Source: Hyphomicrobiales bacterium | GTDB taxonomy: Bacteria > Pseudomonadota > Alphaproteobacteria > Rhizobiales > Rhizobiaceae | Length of the DNA: 64,000 bases | Direction of reading: 5' to 3' | NCBI GenBank assembly: GCA_900467185.1 | Contig: UBPA01000017.1 | Span: 62,001 to 126,000, forward strand | Part shown: positions 12,792-22,564 of the stretch, piece after piece | Numbering within the stretch: the first letter of the stretch is position 1 | How the letters are laid out: each line of letters opens with the position of its first letter | Program-made: the position numbers and the translations under genes | The notes under the pieces: model-generated | The model's database searches: none | The model's input: the letters and a program-made list of their open reading frames with translations, nothing else | Told to the model about the DNA's origin: nothing

Positions 12792-13958
12792 TCATGCCGC
12801 GGCGATCGTCGAGCGGCGCCGCCCGGCAATCCGGGCGAAGATGTCGATCAGCCGGTCGATCTCCTCGACCGTCGTCGTCGGCCCCATCGATATACGCAGC
12901 GCGCCAAGCGACGGATCTTGCCCCATCGCCATCAACACGTGGCTCTGCCCCACCTTTCCCGAAGAACAGGCGGACCCGGCCGACAGCGCGACACCTTCCA
13001 GATCGAAGGCGATCTGCCCCGTTTCGGCCTTCAGGCCCGGCAGGCTGAAGAACGTCGTATTGCCCACGCGCAGCGTATCGGCACCATGGATCAGCACATC
13101 CGGCGCGGCTTCCCGCATACCGGCTTCTAGCCGGTCACGCAAAGTCACGACATGCGCAGGGTAAACGCCAAGCGCATCCTGTGCCGCGCGTGCAGCTGCT
13201 CCGAAGCCGGCGAGCGCCGCCGGGTTCTCGGTTCCCGAGCGATGCCCTCTTTCCTGCCCGCCGCCATGGATGAGCGGGCGTGGCATCAGCACCTCGCCGC
13301 GTGCGACAAGCGCACCCGCCCCTTTCGGGCCGCCGATCTTGTGCGAGGCGACGATGAGAAAGTCCGCCCCCAGATCCGCGATCGACACCGGCATGCGGCC
13401 GACGGCCTGAACGGCATCGACCACCAGAAGCCCTCCGGCCGCTTTCACGCGCGCGGACACCTCCGCGATCGGCTGGATGACGCCGGTCTCGTTGTTGACC
13501 AGCATGACGGCGACCATCGCAATGCCTTTGTCTCGCGGATGCGCTGCAAGAGCGTGGTCGAGCGCATCGAGGTCCATTGTCCCCGTCGAAGTGACCGGCA
13601 GTTCCTCGACCCGATCTCGGGGAAAGCGCCCGCCTTCGCGCACGGCGGGATGTTCGATGGCCGACACATAAAGACGCCCGATACCAAGGGGTGTCCGGCC
13701 CATGCGGAACTCGGGTGTCAGCACCATATTGGCCGCTTCCGTCGCACCGCTGGTAAACGTGACGCAAGCGGCATCGGCCGCGCAGAGCGCTGCGACGTCG
13801 CGTCGCGCAGCCTCGATCACCGTCTTCAGCCGCCGGCCCTCCGCGTGGACGGAGGAGCCGTTGCCGGTCAGGTCGAACGCGGACAGAAACGCGTCGCGCG
13901 CGGCATCCGAGATTGGCGCCGTTGCGTTCCAGTCCATGTAGATCCGCGCCGTGGCCAT
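12792..13958 (-). CDS. sufS2: NifS/IscS-like cysteine desulfurase heading the suf operon
   Basis: Group I-like cysteine desulfurase (388 residues) with PLP lysine in VASHKIGGPKGAG (K207) and catalytic cysteine in SAGSACSSGKVG (C331), the flexible-loop type seen in NifS/IscS. In Agrobacterium the gene at the head of this operon is named sufS2, which I follow. The start at 13958 gives MATARIYMDWNATAP, the family N-terminus; a further in-frame ATG at 14036 would add 26 unrelated residues. A good CTTGAC promoter overlapped by an Irr-box-like element lies about 165-215 bases upstream. Confidence 0.93.
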   Translation of the reverse strand: MATARIYMDWNATAPISDAARDAFLSAFDLTGNGSSVHAEGRRLKTVIEAARRDVAALCAADAACVTFTSGATEAANMVLTPEFRMGRTPLGIGRLYVSAIEHPAVREGGRFPRDRVEELPVTSTGTMDLDALDHALAAHPRDKGIAMVAVMLVNNETGVIQPIAEVSARVKAAGGLLVVDAVQAVGRMPVSIADLGADFLIVASHKIGGPKGAGALVARGEVLMPRPLIHGGGQERGHRSGTENPAALAGFGAAARAAQDALGVYPAHVVTLRDRLEAGMREAAPDVLIHGADTLRVGNTTFFSLPGLKAETGQIAFDLEGVALSAGSACSSGKVGQSHVLMAMGQDPSLGALRISMGPTTTVEEIDRLIDIFARIAGRRRSTIAAA

Positions 13959-14122
13959 ATCGACCGTCCGTATCCTCTCCCTGACGCATGGTTGTGCACC
14001 GGGATCTGTTCTTGCCAAAAGCGCCTGCCGGCCCATCTAAACCGGAGCAGGCACCGCATTTTCCTTGAAGTTTTCGCTTCGCTTGCCGTAAGAGACGACA
14101 CCTGCACGCACGCCGTGCCAAG

Positions 14123-14151
14123 TTTTGAATGGTTCTAAACTGGTTTTAGAA
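14123..14151 (-). promoter_or_regulatory. candidate Irr (iron control element) operator of the suf operon
   Basis: Three related half-sites lie in a row: TTTTGAA (14123-14129), TTCTAAA (14133-14139) and TTTAGAA (14145-14151). The first two form TTTTGAA-TGG-TTCTAAA, one mismatch from the rhizobial Irr box as I recall it (TTTAGAA, short spacer, TTCTAAA). The second and third form a perfect inverted repeat with a 5-base spacer. The element covers the -10 and start region of the suf promoter, a place suited to repression by an iron regulator. It could also affect the divergent hydrolase gene. Confidence 0.6.
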
Positions 14152-14172
14152 AAGCTGAGTGCTTTCGTCAAG
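14144..14172 (-). promoter_or_regulatory. promoter of the suf operon
   Basis: On the minus strand CTTGAC (14172-14167) is followed after exactly 17 bases by CTAAAA (14149-14144). This fits the rhizobial housekeeping consensus CTTGAC-N17-CTATAT well. The predicted transcription start is near 14137, giving a leader of about 180 bases to sufS2. Confidence 0.6.
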
Positions 14173-14225
14173 ACAGCTCGACCGTCTTATCCGCTTATCG
14201 GAACCATGCTCACGCCGGAGACCCA

Positions 14226-14903
14226 ATGCCCGAAGTCATTTTCAACGGACCCGCTGGCCGACTGGAAGGCCGCTATCAGCCTTCCAAGCAGAAGAATGCG
14301 CCGATTGCGATCGTTCTGCACCCCCACCCCCAGTTCGGCGGGACGATGAACAATCAGATCGTCTATCAGCTTTTCTATATGTTCCAGAAGCGCGGCTTTA
14401 CCACGCTGCGGTTCAACTTCCGCTCCATCGGCCGCAGCCAGGGCGAGTTCGATCATGGCGCCGGCGAACTGTCCGATGCCGCCTCGGCGCTCGACTGGGT
14501 CCAGAGCATGCATCCGGACAGCAAGAGCTGCTGGGTCGCAGGCTATTCGTTCGGCTCGTGGATCGGCATGCAGCTTCTGATGCGGCGTCCGGAAATCGAA
14601 GGCTTCATCTCGGTCGCTCCGCAGCCCAATACCTACGACTTTTCGTTCCTCGCACCCTGCCCCTCCTCCGGCCTGATCATCAACGGCGATGTGGACAAGG
14701 TCGCTCCGGAAAAGGACGTCAACACGCTGGTCGAGAAGCTGAAGACCCAGAAAGGCATCCTGATCACCCACCGCACCATCCCCGGCGCCAACCACTTCTT
14801 CAACGGCCAGGTGGATACGCTGATGGCCGAGTGCGAAGACTATCTCGACCGCCGCCTGAACGGCGAGCTGACGCCGGAACCTGCGGCGAAGCGTATTCGC
14901 TAG
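14226..14903 (+). CDS. alpha/beta hydrolase, dienelactone-hydrolase-like
   Basis: Cytoplasmic alpha/beta hydrolase of 225 residues, no signal peptide. The oxyanion region is VLHPHPQFGGTMNN, the nucleophile elbow GYSFGSW, a probable acid aspartate is in INGDVDKV, and the catalytic histidine in PGANHFF. The LHPHPxxGGxMxN motif is typical of a conserved proteobacterial hydrolase group with no settled substrate. It is divergent from the suf operon and shares the region with the Irr-like box. A parDE pair follows. Confidence 0.88.
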   Translation: MPEVIFNGPAGRLEGRYQPSKQKNAPIAIVLHPHPQFGGTMNNQIVYQLFYMFQKRGFTTLRFNFRSIGRSQGEFDHGAGELSDAASALDWVQSMHPDSKSCWVAGYSFGSWIGMQLLMRRPEIEGFISVAPQPNTYDFSFLAPCPSSGLIINGDVDKVAPEKDVNTLVEKLKTQKGILITHRTIPGANHFFNGQVDTLMAECEDYLDRRLNGELTPEPAAKRIR

Positions 14904-14907
14904 CGCG

Positions 14908-14936
14908 CTTGAGCAGTGGCCGCGATTGGCCTAAAG
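14908..14936 (+). promoter_or_regulatory. promoter of parDE
   Basis: CTTGAG (14908-14913) and CTAAAG (14931-14936) are separated by 17 bases, matching the rhizobial sigma-70 pattern. The predicted start is about 15 bases before the parD start codon. A GGCC-N6-GGCC inverted repeat (about 14919-14932) overlaps the spacer and -10, the place where a ParD autorepressor could bind. Confidence 0.5.
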
Positions 14937-14957
14937 TTGGAAGATGGAGAGTGTGCG

Positions 14958-15197
14958 ATGACAAGCCATACCATCACCTTGACAGGGCCGATCGCAAACC
15001 TGCTCGATCGTCAGATGAGCTTGAAGGGATACGGCTCCGTGAGCGACTACGTCGCGGATCTCGTTACCCGCGATGCCGAGACGCAGGAACGTGCGGCAGC
15101 AGAGCTGAAGGCCATGCTGGAGGCCGCAAAGCAGAGCGGCACCAGCAACCGCGCTCTCGATGAAATTTTGCAGGAAGCACGAGCAAGACTGTCGTGA
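14958..15197 (+). CDS. parD: ParD-type antitoxin
   Basis: Antitoxin of 79 residues. The N-terminal ITLTGPIANLLDRQMSLKGYGSVSDYVADLV is a ribbon-helix-helix DNA-binding domain of the ParD/CopG kind, and the C-terminal helix is charged, as expected for toxin binding. GGAG lies 9 bases before the ATG at 14958. Its stop overlaps the parE start by four bases (GTGA). It probably neutralises the adjacent toxin and represses its own promoter. Confidence 0.88.
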   Translation: MTSHTITLTGPIANLLDRQMSLKGYGSVSDYVADLVTRDAETQERAAAELKAMLEAAKQSGTSNRALDEILQEARARLS

Positions 15198-15487
15198 TCA
15201 GCCGCATCCGGTTCACCCGGGACGCGGAAGACGACATTTTCAACATTTACGCTTACACGGCGAAGACACATGGCAAACGCCAGCTTGAGAAATATGAGAC
15301 GGCCTTAAAAGCTGCCGTCGAGGTCCTGGCAGCCAATCCCGAGATCGGTGTCGATCGCAGCGCTCTGCGTCCAGACACCCGCAGATACATTGTTGAGAGC
15401 CATGCGATCTACTACGAAATCGACGGCTCGGACATTCTCGTTCTCCGTATCCTGAACGTGAAACAGGATCCCGGCCGTCATCTGTGA
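15194..15487 (+). CDS. parE: ParE/RelE-superfamily toxin
   Basis: Toxin of 97 residues starting with GTG inside the parD stop. Family signs are [21 protein letters not shown] at the N-terminus, [28 protein letters not shown] in the middle and [13 protein letters not shown] near the end. ParE toxins inhibit DNA gyrase, while RelE relatives cut mRNA; the sequence fits ParE better. The last 10 bases overlap the 3' end of the convergent anmK gene. Confidence 0.88.
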   Translation: MISRIRFTRDAEDDIFNIYAYTAKTHGKRQLEKYETALKAAVEVLAANPEIGVDRSALRPDTRRYIVESHAIYYEIDGSDILVLRILNVKQDPGRHL

Positions 15488-16602
15488 CGGGCGAGGACAC
15501 CCCCGCGCACCGGCTCCCGCACGCCCGTCGTCCCCGGAAACGTCAGCGGCAGGTCGCGCAGCGACCGCACCGCGAGATAGGCCCAGGCCTCCGCCTCCAT
15601 CGCGCCACCATCCAGTCCCACGGCATCGGACGAGACGACGCGGGCGCCGCTCTGCTCCGCCAGCGCCGAGAATTCGCTCATGACGACCGGGTTGAGCCGA
15701 CCGCCACCTGAGACGATATAGGTCTTCGGCCGGGTCGGCAGGTGGGTTGCACAGCGCAGGATCGCAGCACCCGTGAGATAGGCGAGCGTCCGCGCGCCAT
15801 CCGCGAGCGACACCTCGCCCCTGGCAGGCAGCACGAAATCGCCGCGATCGAGCGAGCGCCGGACGTTGTCGGTGAAGAAGGCATGGTTCAGGTATCGGGC
15901 CGCCAGATCGGGCACGACGGCGCCGCCAGCCGCAATCTCGCCGCCTGCATCGAACGCCCCGCGTTCATGGGCCTCGACCCACTGGTCGATCAGCATGTTT
16001 CCGGGGCCGCTGTCGAAGGCGGAAAGCTGCCCGTCTTCACCGACGAAGGTCAGGTTGGAAATCCCACCGATATTGACGAACACGACCGGCCCTTCGAGAT
16101 GGCGCGGCAAATTGGCGGCAAGCGCCCGGTGATAGACCGGGATGAGCGGCGCACCCTGCCCGCCGGCCACCATATCCGCCGCGCGCATGTCATGGATGAC
16201 GTCGATCCCCGTTTCCGCCGCCAGCAGAGCACCGTCGCCGATCTGCACGGTCAAGCCCTCGTCCGGCCGGTGCAGCACCGTCTGCCCGTGGAAACCGATC
16301 ACATCGATATCGGATGCCGTGAGCCCGTCCGCGTGGAGGAAGTCGTTCACGGCCACGGCATGCAAGAGCGTCAGGTCCCGCTCGATGCGCGCAAGGTCTT
16401 CCGGACGCTCTGCGCGATGCCGGATCGCGCCGGCCACCACAAGCGCTGCCTTCAGCCGCGCGCGAAAGCCGCTGTCGTAGGAGAGCCCGTGGCTTGGGCC
16501 GCGCCTGACGATCGCTTCGCCGTCGGTCGTCACCAGCGCGATGTCGATCCCGTCCATGCTGGTGCCGCTCATCAGCCCGATCGCCGTCTTCACCGCCGTC
16601 AT
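15478..16602 (-). CDS. anmK: anhydro-N-acetylmuramic acid kinase
   Basis: Kinase of peptidoglycan recycling that opens and phosphorylates 1,6-anhydro-MurNAc to MurNAc-6-phosphate. The product has 374 residues from the chosen start, with the N-terminal [13 protein letters not shown] phosphate-binding motif, [19 protein letters not shown] and a C-terminal SGGGRLNP. The ATG at 16602 is preceded by GGAGG 7 bases upstream; the ATG at 16650 lacks a site. It is divergent from tyrS and ends within parE. Confidence 0.95.
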   Translation of the reverse strand: MTAVKTAIGLMSGTSMDGIDIALVTTDGEAIVRRGPSHGLSYDSGFRARLKAALVVAGAIRHRAERPEDLARIERDLTLLHAVAVNDFLHADGLTASDIDVIGFHGQTVLHRPDEGLTVQIGDGALLAAETGIDVIHDMRAADMVAGGQGAPLIPVYHRALAANLPRHLEGPVVFVNIGGISNLTFVGEDGQLSAFDSGPGNMLIDQWVEAHERGAFDAGGEIAAGGAVVPDLAARYLNHAFFTDNVRRSLDRGDFVLPARGEVSLADGARTLAYLTGAAILRCATHLPTRPKTYIVSGGGRLNPVVMSEFSALAEQSGARVVSSDAVGLDGGAMEAEAWAYLAVRSLRDLPLTFPGTTGVREPVRGGVLARHR

Positions 16603-16727
16603 TCCTGTCCCTCCCGCCCGAATCGGGTCCGCCGTCATCGTTCGCAACATTCATGACCGAGACGGATGCACTTCGCAAAAAACAATGCTAAAGGCCCGGC
16701 TTCCGCCAGATCGAAGAGTTCACGTCC

Positions 16728-17981
16728 ATGTCCAGGTTCAAGTCCGATTTCCTCCGCACCCTCGACGAGCGCGGCTTTCTCCACCAGCTCTCCGACGAGA
16801 GCGGGCTGGACGCGCTGTTTCAGAAGGAGGTCGTGACGGCCTATATCGGCTACGATCCGACCGCATCGAGCCTGCATGTCGGCCATCTCACGCAGATCAT
16901 GATGCTGCACTGGCTGCAGGAAACCGGCCACCGGCCGCTGTCGCTGATGGGCGGCGGCACCGGCATGGTCGGCGATCCCTCCTTCAAGGAGGAGGCCCGC
17001 AAGCTGATGACCGTGGAAACGATCGAGGAGAACATTGCATCGATCAAGCGCTGCTTTGCCAACTATCTTGACTACGACAAGCCCGGCAATGCCGCGCTGA
17101 TGGTCAACAATGCGGAATGGCTGCGCCCGCTCAACTATCTCGAATTCCTGCGCGATGTCGGCCGGCATTTCTCCGTCAATCGCATGCTCTCTTTCGACAG
17201 CGTCAAGACGCGGCTCGATCGCGAGCAGTCGCTGTCCTTCCTCGAATTCAACTACATGATCCTGCAGGCCTACGATTTCGTCGAGCTGGCCAAGCGCTAC
17301 GACTGCCGCCTGCAGATGGGCGGCTCGGACCAGTGGGGCAACATCGTCAACGGCATCGATCTCGGTCACCGGATGGGCACGCAGCAGCTCTACGCGCTCA
17401 CCTCGCCCCTGCTCACCACGTCGTCCGGCGCGAAGATGGGCAAGTCGGCCTCCGGCGCGATCTGGCTGAACGCCGAATTATTGCCGGTCTATGATTTCTG
17501 GCAGTACTGGCGCAACACGGAAGATGCCGATGTCGGCCGCTTCCTCAAGCTCTTCACGACACTGCCCATGGACGAGATTGCCAAGTTGACGGCGCTTGGC
17601 GGCGCCGAGATCAACGAAGCGAAGAAAACGCTGGCAACCGAGGTGACCGCGATCCTGCACGGCCGCGCCGCTGCAGAGGCAGCCGCCGAGACCGCGCGCA
17701 AGACCTTCGAGGAAGGCGCGCTCGCCGAAGACCTGCCGTCGATCTCCATTCCCGCGGCCGAACTCGATACCGGCCTCGGGCTCCTCACGCTGATCGTCCG
17801 CTCCGGCCTGGCCGCCTCCAACGGCGAAGCCCGCCGCCACGTCCAGGGCGGCGCCGTCCGCATCAACGACGTCGCGATCTCCGACGAGCGCAAGGCCATC
17901 GGCACGAGCGAACTGACGGCCGACGGCGTGATCAAGCTCTCCCTCGGCAAGAAAAAGCACATCCTCGTCCGGCCAGCCTGA
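16728..17981 (+). CDS. tyrS: tyrosyl-tRNA synthetase
   Basis: Class I aminoacyl-tRNA synthetase of 417 residues. The HIGH signature appears as HVGH (50-53) and KMSKS as KMGKS (236-240). The tyrosine-binding GSDQWGN motif is present, and the C-terminal S4 RNA-binding domain ([19 protein letters not shown]) is complete. Length and layout are typical of the TyrRS-A type. Confidence 0.97.
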   Translation: MSRFKSDFLRTLDERGFLHQLSDESGLDALFQKEVVTAYIGYDPTASSLHVGHLTQIMMLHWLQETGHRPLSLMGGGTGMVGDPSFKEEARKLMTVETIEENIASIKRCFANYLDYDKPGNAALMVNNAEWLRPLNYLEFLRDVGRHFSVNRMLSFDSVKTRLDREQSLSFLEFNYMILQAYDFVELAKRYDCRLQMGGSDQWGNIVNGIDLGHRMGTQQLYALTSPLLTTSSGAKMGKSASGAIWLNAELLPVYDFWQYWRNTEDADVGRFLKLFTTLPMDEIAKLTALGGAEINEAKKTLATEVTAILHGRAAAEAAAETARKTFEEGALAEDLPSISIPAAELDTGLGLLTLIVRSGLAASNGEARRHVQGGAVRINDVAISDERKAIGTSELTADGVIKLSLGKKKHILVRPA

Positions 17982-17983
17982 AG

Positions 17984-18013
17984 CTTGTCATATAATTTAG
18001 AGAGGAACGATAT
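17984..18013 (+). promoter_or_regulatory. candidate promoter of the secreted hydrolase gene
   Basis: CTTGTC (17984-17989) and CGATAT (18008-18013) are 18 bases apart, each one base from the rhizobial consensus CTTGAC/CTATAT. A perfect TATAAT (17991-17996) also lies here but without a good -35. Confidence 0.4.
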
Positions 18014-18054
18014 AAACACGAAAAGATGCCATTTCCATCGATTCGGGTTATTGA

Positions 18055-19056
18055 ATGCGCCTCTGCATCCTCTCGACGCTGCTGTGTCTCATGGTCTCAG
18101 CAACCACCATTTGTGCCGAAAGTGAGCCGGGAGCAGGCCTGAGGAAGCTCACAGTTTCCGATCCGATCGGCGAGAACACGATGGACGCCGTCGTGTTCTA
18201 TCCCGCCTCGACCGAGGAGGGACCGACCACCATTGGACCTTTCGTCGTCGCAGCTTCGAAATCCGCTCCGATCGCAAGCGCTCGCAATCCGTTGATCATT
18301 CTGTCTCACGGCAGCCTCGGCAGTATGTGGGGACACCACGATCTCGCAACGTTTCTTGCCCGGCATGGATACATCGTCGTCAGCGTAACGCATCCGGGCG
18401 ACAACTTCCGGGACTCGAGTCGTGTCGGTTCGTCACTGGCTGTTTATGGGCGCGCGATGCAGATATCCGCGGCTTTGACAGCCGCATTGAAGGATCCCGT
18501 TCTTGCTGCACATATAGATCATGAGCACATAGGCTTTGTGGGATTTTCAGCGGGCGGGACCACCGGCCTGATACTCGCCGGCGCAAAGCCAGATTTTAAG
18601 CGTTTCGCAACCTATTGCGCCGGTCGGCTGCAAGACCGTAGCGTGTGCGAGGCGAACGAGCATGTCAGGCAGGAGACGCCAGAACTGGAACCGCTGCCGG
18701 ACGCCCGAATCCGGTCATTTGCCCTTCTCGCCCCCTTGAGCGTCGTCTTTTCACCCGAGACCTTGAAGGCTGTTCGTAACCCGGTCGCAGTCTTCGTCGG
18801 CAGTGGAGACGAGGAGCTGTCGCCTCGCGACAATGGCTTGGCGCTTGCGCATGATCTGGGCGATCGCGCCGAGTTAATCCTTGTTCCGAAGGCCGGGCAT
18901 TTTACCTTCCTGGCGCCTTGCACGACGGAATACCAACGCGCAGTGCCTGCGCTTTGCATCGATCCTCCGGGCATCGACCGCCCGAGCGTCCATAAGGAAA
19001 TCAACGCAGGTATTGTGAACTTCTTCGACAGGACACTCGGCCGCGCACGGCAGTAG
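18055..19056 (+). CDS. secreted dienelactone-hydrolase-like protein
   Basis: Exported alpha/beta hydrolase of 333 residues with a signal peptide (about residues 1-21, ending TTICA). The core contains LIILSHGSLGS, the nucleophile elbow GFSAGGTTG, a likely acid in FVGSGDEEL and the histidine in PKAGHFTFL. It resembles the predicted dienelactone hydrolase/PAF-acetylhydrolase-like group (COG4188 type); the substrate is unknown. Codon and base use are less GC-rich than tyrS and neighbours, a possible sign of later acquisition. Confidence 0.85.
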   Translation: MRLCILSTLLCLMVSATTICAESEPGAGLRKLTVSDPIGENTMDAVVFYPASTEEGPTTIGPFVVAASKSAPIASARNPLIILSHGSLGSMWGHHDLATFLARHGYIVVSVTHPGDNFRDSSRVGSSLAVYGRAMQISAALTAALKDPVLAAHIDHEHIGFVGFSAGGTTGLILAGAKPDFKRFATYCAGRLQDRSVCEANEHVRQETPELEPLPDARIRSFALLAPLSVVFSPETLKAVRNPVAVFVGSGDEELSPRDNGLALAHDLGDRAELILVPKAGHFTFLAPCTTEYQRAVPALCIDPPGIDRPSVHKEINAGIVNFFDRTLGRARQ

Positions 19057-19099
19057 AAGCCTTTTCACGCTCGTCTCAAGCGATAGAAGCCGGGCATCC

Positions 19100-22000
19100 T
19101 CAATTGAACTCGAAGATATTCCGGAACACGCCCGGCGCGATGATCGAGAGGGGGTTGATGGTGAGGTTCGGTTTGGTGAAGGAGCCGGTCAGCTTGAAGG
19201 TGATGCCGAGGAGGCCGCGATCCCGGCCGTTCCCGAGCAGGGTGCCGATCAGCGGCAATTCGCTGAAGAGGCGGTTCAGACCATAGGCCGGCATGAAAGT
19301 GCCGGTCATATCGATCTTTCCGTTGGGGTCGCGCACGACGCCCTGGAATGTCGCGCCGACATCGTTGCCGCGCACGACGCCATTGTCGAGGGCGATCTGC
19401 CCGCCGTCGAGCGCGAGATTGGCAAAGCCGCGTTCGAACTTCACCGAGCTCATGTCGATATCCTTTTTGACCGCCTGGTTCAGGCTCCGCCCGTCGGATG
19501 TCGAGGGCGAGGAGACCATCGATTGCAGCCGCTGCTCGTTGACGAGCGCGAATTTGCGGATATCGAGCGTTCCGCGCCAGGAATTGCCGCCGCGGTCCCG
19601 CAGCTTCAGGTTTAGAAGGCCGCCGCGCATATTGGCGTAGATATCCGCGAACCGCGCGAGCGCCCCCGCATCGCCACTCGTCAGTTGGACGATATTGTCG
19701 GCGCCGGATGCCACGAGATCGCCGACCACGGCCTGTCCGGTGGAGGTCACCGCCTTCAGCTTCAGTCCCTCGATCGCCTTTCCACGGGCGGTGTAGGTTA
19801 GGTTGACGTTGGAGAGCGCTTCCGAGTGAAACCCCTGCACGCTTTCCAGCGAGGCATCGATCGAAACGCGCTTGGCCGCGGCCTCGGATACGTCGCCCTT
19901 CGCGGCAGGCGATTTCAGGCTGTCGATGACCGAACGGATATCGGCCGAACTGCCATTGACGGTGACGCCGTAGCCGCTCTTCTGCCGCTTGACGGAAACG
20001 GCATAGTTGTCGCCGGCCGCAAGGCGTACGGAGGTGAGGTCGGCGGCGGCCAGACCGGACTTGTCGATGGTCATCGCCCCGCCGGCTCCAAAGCTCTCGC
20101 CCGAAATCTTGAAGTCGCTGATCGACGTCACCCCGTCCTTCGTCACGGCCGACAGGCTCGATGTCGCCGGCACGCCGCGCCCCTTGCTCCAGCCGATCCA
20201 CGGCAGGGAGAGGGTCGCACCCTCCAGATCGACCTTGACCACCTGCCGGTCCCCGTCCTCCAGGTTCACGTCGAGGCCGACAGGTCCATCGACGATGCCG
20301 CTGAGCCCCGGTGCGAACTTCGCAAGCGCACCGTCTGGCAAGGTGCCGGAGACGGTGCGGCTGCGCTTCACCGTGCTGTTCGCGCCGATCGGCTCCACGG
20401 CGTCGAGCTTCATGGTCACGCCATCCACCGCCGCCTTCGCGTCGAGCACGGCGTGCTGGGGGTCGATGCGCAGCGTCCCGTCGATATCGGAGATCTCGCG
20501 GCCGGCCATCGGCGTCTTCAGCGACACGCCGTTCAGGCGCATTTCCGCCTGCCACTCCGGCGGCGGCGGGTGCTGGTCGCGGGCGAGCCCGAACCGGGCG
20601 CCAACATCCGCCGTCATGGGGCCGGAAAAGTCCTCCGCCTTGAACGGGGTCTTCTGCAGGGCCTCCAGCGGCCGGTAGCTGACAAGTTCGGCAATCGCGT
20701 CGGCTTCGCCGGAGACCTGCAGCTTCAGCTCGGCCATCAGCGGTTTGCCATAGGTGTCCGGAAGGATGAGATTGCCGCCATTCAGCGTCACCGTGCGGCC
20801 GGAGGGAAAATAGGCCGTGCCGCTGGTGATATCCACATCGGCCCGCTCCCCGCGCAGCGTGAAATGGCCGGTCGCGTCCCGTAGAGGCGGTATGTCTCCG
20901 GTGATGTTGACACGCGCCCCGCCGATGTCGAAATCGATCATGAGTTCGTCTGCGGCCAGCTCCACCGGACCTGCCGTCTCCGCCAGCCGTCCCTCCTTGA
21001 TCGCGAGCTCGATCTTGCCGTTGTTGACCGTGCCGCCGAAGATATTGGCGATCACCCAGCTGCGGGCCTTCTTGCCGACCCACCAGGGCCAGAGCTGCTT
21101 GATGCCGGCCGTCTGCATGTCCGTGGTCAGGCCCGCGAAGTTGATCTGCGGCGAGGTGCTCGAAAAGGCGATCGAGAGGGAACCGGCGAAGGTACCGAGC
21201 TTGCTGGCGACGGACAGCTCGCGAAACAGCATGGCGTGCCGTTCGGATTGGAAATCGCCCGCAACTTTCGCATCGAAGGTCAGCGGCGGTTCGTTGACAT
21301 CGATCGGCGCGGACGTTCCGCCCTTGACGAGCACATCGATGCTGAAACCCTTCGGCAGGACCAGCGCCATGGGGTCCGACGGCGGCGTTGCCGGAGACAG
21401 AGTGGCCGCCGGCGCCATGGAGGCCGCACTCGTCGAATCGATGTCGCGGACGGAGCCGCTGAACGGGAACACGGACTTTCCGAGACGCACCGTCGAGGTG
21501 TTCACCTCGATGCTGCCGCGTTGAAAGTCGTAGGCGAGATTGACGTCGGACGGCAGGAGATCGGATTGCAGCCCGCTCGCGACAAAGACGCCCCGGTCGA
21601 GCGCGCCGGACATGGTCAGTTCCGGGGCGACGCCCGCACCGGCCCGCACGGCCGACAGGTTGATCGAGGCCTTGGTATCGAGACCGAACGGCGGCTCGGT
21701 CGCGGTTTCCGCGCGATAGAGAAGGGCCGAGGTGGGAAGACCGGTTACGGCGCCGCCGAGACGGACGATGCGTCCCTTGTCACTGTCGGCCGTCAGCTGC
21801 AGTGCCGTCGAAGTCCCGTCGATCGCAGCATCGCCGCGGATCGTCATGGACCCGTTCTCGGCACGGGCGAAATCGAGAGAATGAACGTCGAGCTTGACCA
21901 CGCGGTTGCGCGGACCGGAAAGCGGCAGCATCACATCGGCGATGCGCACCACCTGCGTGCCGCTGCGGGCGATCAGGCTGGAGATCGTGTCCATCTGCGC

Positions 22001-22564
22001 GAAGACGGCCTCCATCGCCCCGCTGACATCGGCAATGCGGATGCGCGTCAGGTCGAGAGGCTTGCCCTGCGGCAGGATGGCCGGCGCGAGGCGCGCACCT
22101 TCGGCCTCGATGCGCGAGACGGAAATCTTGCCGGACAGAAGCGAAAACGGGTCGAGTTCGATGAAGACCGATTCGGTCGTGAGCAGCTGCTCGTCGGAGG
22201 CGTTGCGCTTCAGCGAGACATCCTGCGCCTTCAGCGCCAGCGCGCCGTCGCCGGTCAGGCGCACCACGGTGCTGCCGACATCGACGTGATAGGCATCGCC
22301 GAGCGCATTGTTCAGCGCTGCCTGGGCGCGCGTGTTCAGAATACGGTCGATCCCGCCGGCTTCCACCGCGATGACGAGACAGGCGGCAAGCAGAATCAGG
22401 ACGCAGACGAGCCCGAGAAACCCTTTGACGCAGCGGCGCGGCCAGCGGCGGCGCGTGGTGGCATGCAGGATACAGGGATCGTGCGCCTGCGCCGAAGGCA
22501 GCGAGTGCAACGCGACAATGTCCTCCTTGCGGAAAACGGTCTTCTCACCCCGGATCTCACTCAT
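19100..22564 (-). CDS. very large AsmA-like/DUF3971 (YhdP-related) envelope protein
   Basis: Protein of 1154 residues with one N-terminal membrane helix (about 48-68: FLGLVCVLILLAACLVIAVEA) and a long, beta-rich periplasmic part. The central region matches the DUF3971 style (LWPWWVGKKARSWV) and the C-terminus the AsmA-like end (LIGTLLGNGRDRGLLGITFKLTG.FTKPNLTINPLSIIAPG). Members of this superfamily are thought to bridge the envelope and move phospholipid. It is monocistronic and divergent from the peroxiredoxin gene. The ribosome site (GAGG, 11 bases upstream) is weak. Confidence 0.88.
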   Translation of the reverse strand: MSEIRGEKTVFRKEDIVALHSLPSAQAHDPCILHATTRRRWPRRCVKGFLGLVCVLILLAACLVIAVEAGGIDRILNTRAQAALNNALGDAYHVDVGSTVVRLTGDGALALKAQDVSLKRNASDEQLLTTESVFIELDPFSLLSGKISVSRIEAEGARLAPAILPQGKPLDLTRIRIADVSGAMEAVFAQMDTISSLIARSGTQVVRIADVMLPLSGPRNRVVKLDVHSLDFARAENGSMTIRGDAAIDGTSTALQLTADSDKGRIVRLGGAVTGLPTSALLYRAETATEPPFGLDTKASINLSAVRAGAGVAPELTMSGALDRGVFVASGLQSDLLPSDVNLAYDFQRGSIEVNTSTVRLGKSVFPFSGSVRDIDSTSAASMAPAATLSPATPPSDPMALVLPKGFSIDVLVKGGTSAPIDVNEPPLTFDAKVAGDFQSERHAMLFRELSVASKLGTFAGSLSIAFSSTSPQINFAGLTTDMQTAGIKQLWPWWVGKKARSWVIANIFGGTVNNGKIELAIKEGRLAETAGPVELAADELMIDFDIGGARVNITGDIPPLRDATGHFTLRGERADVDITSGTAYFPSGRTVTLNGGNLILPDTYGKPLMAELKLQVSGEADAIAELVSYRPLEALQKTPFKAEDFSGPMTADVGARFGLARDQHPPPPEWQAEMRLNGVSLKTPMAGREISDIDGTLRIDPQHAVLDAKAAVDGVTMKLDAVEPIGANSTVKRSRTVSGTLPDGALAKFAPGLSGIVDGPVGLDVNLEDGDRQVVKVDLEGATLSLPWIGWSKGRGVPATSSLSAVTKDGVTSISDFKISGESFGAGGAMTIDKSGLAAADLTSVRLAAGDNYAVSVKRQKSGYGVTVNGSSADIRSVIDSLKSPAAKGDVSEAAAKRVSIDASLESVQGFHSEALSNVNLTYTARGKAIEGLKLKAVTSTGQAVVGDLVASGADNIVQLTSGDAGALARFADIYANMRGGLLNLKLRDRGGNSWRGTLDIRKFALVNEQRLQSMVSSPSTSDGRSLNQAVKKDIDMSSVKFERGFANLALDGGQIALDNGVVRGNDVGATFQGVVRDPNGKIDMTGTFMPAYGLNRLFSELPLIGTLLGNGRDRGLLGITFKLTGSFTKPNLTINPLSIIAPGVFRNIFEFN

